From DATLBY01 sp035526665 (lineage in GTDB: Bacteria > Acidobacteriota > Terriglobia > Bryobacterales > Bryobacteraceae): a stretch of 11,636 nt of DNA. The position numbers were made by a program, and so were the translations under genes. The DNA lies in assembly GCA_035526665.1 (NCBI GenBank), contig DATLBY010000503.1:1-11636 (forward strand), in the 5' to 3' direction. Shown piece after piece: positions 6,267-11,636 of the stretch (its first letter is position 1; every line of letters starts with the position of its first letter). The notes below the pieces were generated by a model, which worked only from the letters and a program-made list of their open reading frames with translations, had not been told where the DNA came from and made no database searches.

Positions 6267-7196
6267 TCACTCGTGGAACAGATTTTTCACTAGGAATAGA
6301 ATGTTGGCGGGCCGCTCTGCCAGACGACGCATAAAATACGGATACCAGGCCGTACCGTACGGAACGTAGAGCCGCAGCCGGAACCCCTGCTCCACAATCC
6401 TCCGTTGCAGCCCTCGCCGGATGCCATAGAGCATTTGAAACTCTAAGCGATCCGCCGGTATCTTCCGTTCACGAACATACCGGAGCGCCTCCTCCAGAAT
6501 CTTCTCATCATGACTGGCAATCGCCGGGTAGGTCCCCCGGTCCAACAGGACCTTCAGCAGCTTCCAATAGTTCGCATCGACATCCGCTTTCTTCGGATAG
6601 GCCAGCTGCGGCGGTTCCTGGTAGGCGCCTTTGCACAGCCGCACCGGAATTCCTTTGCGGCATAGCATGTCGACATCGTCCGCGCTTCGGTGGAGGTAGG
6701 CCTGAATCACTGCTCGTACGCCGCCTTGCCGGTCATGGAGCGCAGTCAGTATCCGAAGCGTTCTGTCGGTGTAGCTGCTGGCTTCCATGTCGAATTCAAT
6801 GCAGCTGCCGGTTGCAACGGCCCGCTCTACCAGCGCCGCGGCATTCGCGAAGCAGGCCTCCTCGGACAGATCGAGACCCAGCGCGGTCAGCTTCAGCGAC
6901 ACCGTTGCCGCCAGCCCGCAAGCGGCGATCTGATCGAGCGCTGTGCAATACGCATCGCGCGCTGCCGCCGCCTCCTCCAGTGACTTTACGTTTTCACCCA
7001 AATAGTCCAGCGTCGCCAGCATGCCCTGCGTTTTCAGATCGTGTGCTATCCGCAGTCCATCATCCAGGGTCAGGCCGGCGATAAAACGCTTGGTGACGCG
7101 ATTGGCGGCTGGGGAGGTTTCCATCCATCGGCGTAGCCGGGGCTGCTGCGATAGATACAGAAACCCGCCGCGCAGAATAGGAATGAAAGCGGACAA
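6267..7196 (-). CDS. Proline dehydrogenase, monofunctional (PRODH)
   Basis: This FAD enzyme oxidises L-proline to pyrroline-5-carboxylate, the first step of proline catabolism, and passes electrons to quinone. The 309-residue length is that of the stand-alone enzyme, not the fused PutA. Motifs along the beta/alpha barrel are SLKLTALGLD (100-109), IEFDMEASSYTD (133-144), IQAYLHR (164-170), RLCKGAYQEP (186-195), ASHD (227-230), EFQMLYG (252-258) and YVPYG (277-281). YFMRRLAER (287-295) carries Y287, R290 and R291, equivalent to the proline-carboxylate-binding Tyr and Arg pair of PutA. No ATG fits: the best start is TTG at 7196, which gives the family's usual N-terminus (FIPIL...LRRWMETSPAANRVTKRF). 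Only weak GGA-type signals precede it. It follows the PAP2 gene by 12 bases in the same frame. No pyrroline-5-carboxylate dehydrogenase gene is in the window. Confidence 0.93.
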   Translation of the reverse strand: MSAFIPILRGGFLYLSQQPRLRRWMETSPAANRVTKRFIAGLTLDDGLRIAHDLKTQGMLATLDYLGENVKSLEEAAAARDAYCTALDQIAACGLAATVSLKLTALGLDLSEEACFANAAALVERAVATGSCIEFDMEASSYTDRTLRILTALHDRQGGVRAVIQAYLHRSADDVDMLCRKGIPVRLCKGAYQEPPQLAYPKKADVDANYWKLLKVLLDRGTYPAIASHDEKILEEALRYVRERKIPADRLEFQMLYGIRRGLQRRIVEQGFRLRLYVPYGTAWYPYFMRRLAERPANILFLVKNLFHE

Positions 7197-7208
7197 GCCA
7201 ATTCCATT

Positions 7209-7733
7209 CTAAAACCCGGTAACTACCACATAGGAGCAGTAAGCCAATGTAGCGCCGATGGCACAGCCTGCGATCACGTCGCTGAGAAAGTGCATGCCCA
7301 GCAGAATGCGCGAAATCGCCACACTGACGGCGCAAAATAGCAGGCCGGGCAAAAGATCCGGATAATAAATGGCGAACGAAACCGCCACTGCGAAGGCCGT
7401 GATCGAATGTCCCGAGGGAAAGGAAAACTGATCCGGAGGCAGCAGCGTCGCCCAACAGTGGGTCGCAATGGCACAGGGACGCTTTCTTCCAGTGGTGCGC
7501 TTCACCGCCAGAAATATCGCCGTACCGGCGCCGGAGGCGAGTCCCGCGGCAGCCAGGGCGTGAAACCGTTCAGGCCCGCCACAGAAGAGAATCGCCAGCG
7601 CCATGGCATACCAAAGCCAGCCATCGCCGCCTCTGGTAGCATAAATCATCCACAAGCGAATCCACTTCGGCGGCCGCCAGTTGTTCACCCGGTGCATCAA
7701 CCTGTGATCGCGAACCGCGATGTAGTTTCGCAT
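7209..7733 (-). CDS. PAP2-family membrane phosphatase
   Basis: This 174-residue integral membrane protein has the complete acid-phosphatase signature of the PAP2 superfamily: KRTTGRKRP (K78-x6-R85-P86), FPSGHS (P106-S-G-H109, the phospho-accepting region with catalytic His) and SRILLGMHFLSD (S141, R142, H148 nucleophile, D152). About five hydrophobic segments are visible: around 39-52, 58-77, 109-124, 127-140 and 151-172. Substrates in the family include phosphatidic acid, phosphatidylglycerol phosphate and undecaprenyl pyrophosphate; the sequence alone does not decide which. The ATG at 7733 has AGGTG just upstream. It is divergent from a lipid-type glycosyltransferase, which favours a phosphatidate or polyprenyl substrate. 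Its TAG stop is followed almost at once by the in-frame proline dehydrogenase. Confidence 0.9.
   Translation of the reverse strand: MRNYIAVRDHRLMHRVNNWRPPKWIRLWMIYATRGGDGWLWYAMALAILFCGGPERFHALAAAGLASGAGTAIFLAVKRTTGRKRPCAIATHCWATLLPPDQFSFPSGHSITAFAVAVSFAIYYPDLLPGLLFCAVSVAISRILLGMHFLSDVIAGCAIGATLAYCSYVVVTGF
7707..7721. repeat. Short perfect inverted repeat near the PAP2 start
   Basis: ATCGCG, three spacer bases (AAC), then CGCGAT form a perfect 6+6 inverted repeat. It lies inside the first codons of the PAP2 gene and about 50 bases upstream of the divergent glycosyltransferase start. The place would suit an operator for either gene, but in GC-rich coding sequence it may be chance. Confidence 0.3.
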
Positions 7734-7772
7734 GGCGCACCTGCCCTTAGTCTACAGGAATATTGACGTGCT
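7734..7772. promoter_or_regulatory. Divergent intergenic region of only 39 bases
   Basis: This gap serves as leader for both the PAP2 gene (minus) and the glycosyltransferase gene (plus). For the minus strand a weak pair is visible: TTCATA at 7777-7772 and TAGACT at 7754-7749, 17 bases apart, with the -35 overlapping the opposite start codon. For the plus strand no clear pair is seen; AGGA at 7756-7759 is 13 bases from the ATG, further than usual for a Shine-Dalgarno. Promoters probably overlap the coding ends. Confidence 0.4.
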
Positions 7773-8909
7773 ATGAAAAAAGTGGATTTCGTGTTTTTTG
7801 ACGCAGGCGGCGGCCATCGCAGCGCTGCCACCGCCCTGAAAGCGGTTATCGAAGAGCAGCAGCGCCCCTGGCAAGTCCGCCTGGTGAATCTGCAGGAGGT
7901 GCTGGAGCCCCTCGATATTTTCAAGAAACTCACCGGCATCCGTATGGAGGATGTCTACAACAAACTTCTCAAGAAGGGCTGGACTCTCGGGTCAGAATAT
8001 TTAGTCCCGGTCATGCACGCCATCATCCGCGCTTACCACCCGGCGCAGCGGCGGATGCTCACGGACTTCTGGCGCGCCGCTAAGCCCGATATGGTTGTTG
8101 GTGTCATCCCAAATTTCAACCGCGCCATTTTTCAGGCTCTGCAGCAGGTGGACCCGCGGATTCCGATGGTCACCATCCTGACTGACTTCGCCGACTATCC
8201 GCCGCACTTTTGGATGGAACGGCAGGACCAATACCTGATCTGCGGTACGGAAAAAGCCCTCCAGCAGGCGCAGGCCATGGGATTCCCGCCGGAGAAAACG
8301 TTCCTCACCTCCGGCATGATTGTGCGTCCCATGTTTTACTGCGCGCTGGATCACGATAGGGGAAGCGAGCGAGCGCGCCTCGGCCTGCGTCCCGATCTGC
8401 CGACCGGAGTGGTGCTCTTCGGCGGTCAGGGCTCTAATGTAATGGTCCAGATCGCACGCAAGCTAATCGACTGCGCAAAGGATTTTCAGCTCATTCTCAT
8501 TTGCGGAAAGAACGAGAAGCTGGCCAACCGGCTACGCGCCATGCAAGGTAAGAACCCGATGCACGTGGTCGGATTCACTCACGAGGTGCCGTATTACATG
8601 CACCTTTCCGATTTTTTCATCGGCAAGCCGGGGCCCGGCAGCATCAGCGAAGCGCTCGCCATGAATCTTCCTGTGGTGGTGGAGAGAAATGCATGGACGC
8701 TCCCGCAGGAGAGATACAATGCCGAGTGGGTTCGTGAGAAACAAGTAGGCATCGTGCTGGACAGCTTCCAACATATCGTGCGCGGCATGGACGAGCTCCT
8801 TGAGCCGGCAACCTTTGCTCGGGTGCGCGCCAACGCCTTGGCCATCCAGAACCACGCAATCCATGAAATCCCGGACATCCTCGAAAGTATCCTCCAAAAA
8901 CATTCATGA
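7773..8909 (+). CDS. Glycosyltransferase, MGDG-synthase / UgtP-like (GT28-type)
   Basis: This 378-residue cytoplasmic or membrane-associated GT-B enzyme resembles bacterial diacylglycerol glycosyltransferases and plant MGDG synthase, which move a sugar from a UDP-sugar to diacylglycerol. The N-terminal acceptor domain opens with FFDAGGGHRSAATAL, containing the family's GxGHxxAA loop (12-19), and includes TDFADYPPHFWM (137-148). The C-terminal donor domain has FGGQGS (216-221), a GFTHEVPYYMHLSDFFIGKPG stretch (267-287), then GPGSISEALAMNLPVV (287-302), and PQERYNAEWV (311-320), all at positions expected for the nucleotide-sugar site. An upstream in-frame stop (TGA at 7764) leaves the ATG at 7773 as the earliest ATG. 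The stop overlaps the next ATG by four bases (ATGA), indicating coupling with the hydrolase. Sugar and acceptor are inferred from family. Confidence 0.88.
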   Translation: MKKVDFVFFDAGGGHRSAATALKAVIEEQQRPWQVRLVNLQEVLEPLDIFKKLTGIRMEDVYNKLLKKGWTLGSEYLVPVMHAIIRAYHPAQRRMLTDFWRAAKPDMVVGVIPNFNRAIFQALQQVDPRIPMVTILTDFADYPPHFWMERQDQYLICGTEKALQQAQAMGFPPEKTFLTSGMIVRPMFYCALDHDRGSERARLGLRPDLPTGVVLFGGQGSNVMVQIARKLIDCAKDFQLILICGKNEKLANRLRAMQGKNPMHVVGFTHEVPYYMHLSDFFIGKPGPGSISEALAMNLPVVVERNAWTLPQERYNAEWVREKQVGIVLDSFQHIVRGMDELLEPATFARVRANALAIQNHAIHEIPDILESILQKHS

Positions 8910-10669
8910 AGACCCTGCTCCCGCTGTTCCTATTCACCAGCCTCCTTTCCGCGCAGGAGGGTGAGTTCCTCAAGCGCATGGATGCCGTGGCGCAAAAGCA
9001 GCTTGCCAAGCGTTCGGAAGTCATTCAGGCGATCACCACGCGAGATCAGGCGGAACGGCGAAAGCAGACTGTTCGCGCGAAGGTGCTTGAGCTATTGGGT
9101 GGCCTGCCTACCTATAACGGGCCGCTGAATCCCCGGGTAACCGGACGCCTGGATCGCGGGCAATACCTGATTGAGAAAGTCATCTTTGACAGCCTGCCTG
9201 GGCTACACGTTACCGCGAATCTGTACCGGCCATCGGCTGCGGGCAAATATCCCGGCATCCTGTTACCGCTTGGTCATTATGAGAACGGAAAGCCCGCCGT
9301 TCCCGTGCAGACCATTGCCGCGAACCTGGTCTTGAAGGGCTTTATCGTTCTCGTCTACGATCCGCTCGGACAAGGCGAGAGGCTGCAAGCCTACGATGCC
9401 GCCACCGGAAAGTCGCGCGCCGGCGGATCCACGGAGCAGCACATCATCGCAGGCGGTCAGAGTATCCTGGTGGGCCAGACCTTCGCACGCTACCGTATCT
9501 GGGATGCGAAGCGCGCGCTGGATTACCTGGTCAGCCGCCCGGAGGTCGATACCGGGAAGATCGGTTGCACGGGATGCTCCGGCGGCGGTACCATCGCCAC
9601 TTATATCTCCGCTCTCGACCCCCGCATCAAAGTCGCGGCTCCCACCTGCTACCTGAACTCCTACCGGACGCTTTTCGCCGGATCGGTGGGGGATTCCGAA
9701 CAGAGCCTGCCGAATTTCATCTCTTCCGGACTGGACGAGACCGATTACGTGGAGATGTTTGCACCCAAGCCGTGGCTGATGGGCTCGACCAAAGAGGACT
9801 TCTTCACGGTCAAGGGCGCCGGGCAGGTGTACGAGGAGGCCAAGCGCTGGTATGGCATCTATGGAGCCGCGGACCGGTTGAAGTGGGTGGTGGGTCCAGG
9901 TCCTCATGGGACGCCCGTTGAGATCCGCGAGGCCATCTACGAGTGGATGATCCGGTGGCTGAAGGATGGCAAGGGCGATGCCAAGGAACAGCCCTCGACT
10001 CCTCTGCCCGATAAGGAACTGTTCGCCTCTGAATCCGGCCAGGCCGGAGGACGGCAAATCCATGAGGTGATCCGCGAAGCCCCGTTCCAACAGGGAAGCC
10101 AGGCGGAACTGAAGGCCAAAGTGTCGCAATGGATGAGGGCAGGCGAGCTGGAGATGCCGCTGCAGGTGCAGGTGCTGCCGGCCAAGGCGCAGGGGCGTAG
10201 GCCCGCTGTCATTCTGGTGGAAACCGCGCCGCCACAGGACGCCACGAAGCTCGCCATGGACAACGAAGTGGTCGCCGTTCTGGTCCCGACCGGGCTGCCT
10301 GCTCGTACAAGGCCGGGGCGGGCCTTCTCCGGCGATTGGCTTGCCAACACCCGTGCTCTAATGATCGGCTATAACCTGACAGGCATCCGCGCGCGCGATA
10401 TTGTCCGGACCGTGGACCTGCTCTCGGCCCGCCCGGATGTGGACCCGCGTCAGATTCGCGTCGCCGCGAAGGGAATGGCCGGCGTGTGGGCGCAACTCGC
10501 GCGCTTTTCTGACGCGCGCATTACAGGGGCAACGGCGGAAGGCACACCGCGCTCGCTGCGCGAACTGCTGGATGCGCCGGCAGTCCGCGACGTGCACGAC
10601 GCCGCGCTGCCCGGGTTCCTTCTGCACTGGGATTTGAAGGATCTAAACCGGTCATTTTCTGGTCAATAG
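8906..10669 (+). CDS. Secreted alpha/beta hydrolase (acetyl-xylan-esterase / abhydrolase_7-like) with degenerate second half
   Basis: The 587-residue protein has a signal peptide (MKTLLPLFLFTSLLSA). Residues about 85-355 form an alpha/beta hydrolase of the type annotated as acetyl xylan esterase or abhydrolase_7 in acidobacteria and planctomycetes. Features are PGILLPLGHYENGKP, YDPLGQGER (151-159), the nucleophile elbow TGCSGGGTIA with Ser225, an acid candidate Glu297 or Asp298 in GSTKEDFF, and His334 in GPGPHG. Residues about 430-580 repeat the core of this fold: RPAVILVE, EVVAVLVPTG, then SARPDVDPRQIRVAAKGMAG aligning with SRPEVDTGKIGCTGCSGGG, with Ala525 where the Ser should be. The C-terminus stops soon after PGFLLHWDLKDL, where I would expect further strands. 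The start is fixed by ATGA overlap with the glycosyltransferase. The last 18 bases overlap the opposite-strand nucleoside hydrolase. The ester or peptide substrate is unknown. Confidence 0.82.
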   Translation: MKTLLPLFLFTSLLSAQEGEFLKRMDAVAQKQLAKRSEVIQAITTRDQAERRKQTVRAKVLELLGGLPTYNGPLNPRVTGRLDRGQYLIEKVIFDSLPGLHVTANLYRPSAAGKYPGILLPLGHYENGKPAVPVQTIAANLVLKGFIVLVYDPLGQGERLQAYDAATGKSRAGGSTEQHIIAGGQSILVGQTFARYRIWDAKRALDYLVSRPEVDTGKIGCTGCSGGGTIATYISALDPRIKVAAPTCYLNSYRTLFAGSVGDSEQSLPNFISSGLDETDYVEMFAPKPWLMGSTKEDFFTVKGAGQVYEEAKRWYGIYGAADRLKWVVGPGPHGTPVEIREAIYEWMIRWLKDGKGDAKEQPSTPLPDKELFASESGQAGGRQIHEVIREAPFQQGSQAELKAKVSQWMRAGELEMPLQVQVLPAKAQGRRPAVILVETAPPQDATKLAMDNEVVAVLVPTGLPARTRPGRAFSGDWLANTRALMIGYNLTGIRARDIVRTVDLLSARPDVDPRQIRVAAKGMAGVWAQLARFSDARITGATAEGTPRSLRELLDAPAVRDVHDAALPGFLLHWDLKDLNRSFSGQ

Positions 10670-11636
10670 CTGCTTATAAAGAGCAAAAAAGCGGTCGAAA
10701 TCGAGGTCCAGCATCACGTCGATGGGCGTCGCGTCGGGCGCCAATTGGCGGTCCAGCGGAATCACCGCTCCGTATCGTGGGCCGAACCGGACATCCACGT
10801 CCAGGTACGCTTTCTCGGTTTTGGTCACAAAGTCCGGTAGAAGCAGATAGCCGGCCGCGAGGCAGTCCCAGATGTAGGCATGTACATTCGGCTTTCGCAA
10901 GAAGCCCGGATAGCGGTTTCCCATGTCTTCGCGAAATAGATCGGTGACAGGCGTGCCGGCGGACGCAATCTGATCGAAGTGGCTTTTGTCGAGCTTGGCG
11001 CGGTTGCAAATATCCAGACCGAACATTACCTTTCTCGGGATGGACGACCGCAGCACGATCTGCGCCGCCTCGGGGTCGAACCAGAAGTTGAGCTCGGCCG
11101 CGCGCGTGGCATTGCCGGGCACGTGAACATTGCCGCCCATAAAGACGATCTGTTTGATCTTCGATGCAATATCTGGTCGCAGGCGCAGCGCCATGGCGAT
11201 ATTGGTCATGGGGCCGATGGCGAGCAGCGTCACGCTGCCCGGACTCCGGTCGAGCGTCTCAATCAGGTAATCGACGCCGCTCCGCGGCTGTACGGAGAGG
11301 CCGGAAAACCGGCCGCCAAATGGAGCCTTCAGGTCCTTGCGGGTGTGCGCATCCGGTTCATCGAAGGCTCCGCGAAACTCCAGCGGCCCCCACTGCCTCG
11401 CCTCCACACCGGCCATGGCGCGCGTGTGGACCAGTGGTTCGCGCGCGCCGATGTAAACAGGAAGTTCGGGCCGGTTCAATAGCTTCAATACATGCAGCAT
11501 GTACTCGGCGCCTTGGAGCGGCCAGAGATTCCCGGCCACCAGAGTGATACCCAAAACACGAGCCTTTTCCGGACTGCGCAGCAGCATGACCAAGGCCGCG
11601 CCATCGTCGTTGAAGTAGGCTGAGTCCGTGTCCAGG
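10652..11636 (-). CDS. Inosine-uridine-type nucleoside hydrolase (5' end outside window)
   Basis: The open frame continues past the right edge; 327 residues and the stop are visible. Codons beyond the first possible internal start are clearly coding, since they contain the family's calcium-binding N-terminal signature: LDTDSAYFNDDGAAL, then GITLVAGN. Other motifs are LLAIGPMTNIAMAL, VFMGGNVHVPGNATRAAELN, FWFDPEAAQIVL, and GLDICNRA. The C-terminal Asp ligand is in YIWDCLAAGYLL, where Trp replaces the His of the classic HDPLA motif, as in a WDELAA-type subfamily. The N-terminal Asp loop has two more residues than in the Crithidia-type enzyme, which also suggests that subfamily. The enzyme splits the N-glycosidic bond of ribonucleosides into base and ribose. 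Whether it is exported cannot be seen because the N-terminus is missing. It converges on the hydrolase gene with an 18-base overlap. Confidence 0.9.
   Translation of the reverse strand, partial: LDTDSAYFNDDGAALVMLLRSPEKARVLGITLVAGNLWPLQGAEYMLHVLKLLNRPELPVYIGAREPLVHTRAMAGVEARQWGPLEFRGAFDEPDAHTRKDLKAPFGGRFSGLSVQPRSGVDYLIETLDRSPGSVTLLAIGPMTNIAMALRLRPDIASKIKQIVFMGGNVHVPGNATRAAELNFWFDPEAAQIVLRSSIPRKVMFGLDICNRAKLDKSHFDQIASAGTPVTDLFREDMGNRYPGFLRKPNVHAYIWDCLAAGYLLLPDFVTKTEKAYLDVDVRFGPRYGAVIPLDRQLAPDATPIDVMLDLDFDRFFALYKQLLTRK

Noticed and set aside
6220..6300. Palindromic operator ahead of the metal cluster
   Set aside because: CTGAGCCCAG is only an imperfect ten-base palindrome and no known metal-regulator box was recognised.
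8001..9024. Minus-strand frames opposite the glycosyltransferase
   Set aside because: No motifs, and the plus-strand glycosyltransferase has the full set of GT-B signatures.
9263..10129. Long minus-strand open frame (288 codons)
   Set aside because: It lies opposite the alpha/beta hydrolase, has no recognisable motif, and is explained by high GC content.
8906..10669. Glucuronoyl esterase (CE15) identity for the hydrolase
   Set aside because: The nucleophile motif is GCSGGG rather than the GCSRxGK type, and the length and duplicated half do not fit CE15.
1..11636. tRNA, rRNA, CRISPR, insertion sequence or prophage signals
   Set aside because: No cloverleaf, regularly spaced short repeats, transposase motif or terminal inverted repeats were seen on either strand.

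Overview
The window most likely comes from an acidobacterium of the Solibacter/Bryobacter type. The strongest clue is the partial gene at the left edge, whose first domain matches TIGR03437, a family first defined in Solibacter usitatus and abundant in its relatives. The high-GC sequence, the monofunctional proline dehydrogenase and the many secreted proteins with N-terminal signal sequences fit this. No RNA gene, CRISPR array, insertion sequence, integrase or phage gene was seen, so this reads as ordinary chromosome rather than a mobile island.

Layout, left to right. (1) 1-1459, minus strand: the 5' part of a secreted protein with a TIGR03437 domain followed by tandem choice-of-anchor-D (HYDIN/ASPM-like) beta-sandwich repeats; its 3' end lies outside the window. 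(2) 1578-6219, minus strand: a compact five-gene cluster, read from 6219 downwards. It encodes a small secreted Cys/His protein, a membrane-anchored c-type cytochrome, a Tat-type two-domain multicopper oxidase with a heavy-metal-binding C-terminal extension, a CzcC/CusC-like outer-membrane channel, and a small secreted DUF5666-like protein with a His/Met tail. It looks like a periplasmic copper (or other redox metal) handling system, although no metal-pump subunit, adaptor or regulator is in the window. (3) 6267-7733, minus strand: a PAP2-family membrane phosphatase followed by proline dehydrogenase, separated by one in-frame stop codon and a few codons. (4) 7773-10669, plus strand: a diacylglycerol-type glycosyltransferase (MGDG-synthase/UgtP-like), coupled by an ATGA overlap to a secreted alpha/beta hydrolase whose second half looks like a degenerate copy of the first. 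(5) 10652-11636, minus strand: a nucleoside hydrolase that runs off the right edge and converges on, and overlaps, the hydrolase gene.

How the genes may work together. In the metal cluster the oxidase can oxidise a metal ion in the periplasm, the cytochrome may exchange electrons with it or with the respiratory chain, the small His/Met/Cys proteins may bind metal, and the channel may export it. PAP2 phosphatase and glycosyltransferase are divergent neighbours across 39 bp and could catalyse consecutive steps of glycolipid synthesis (phosphatidate to diacylglycerol to glycosyl-diacylglycerol). These functional links are inferences from gene order. The most unusual items are the two-domain oxidase with its metal-binding extension and cytochrome partner, and the hydrolase with an inactive second half.
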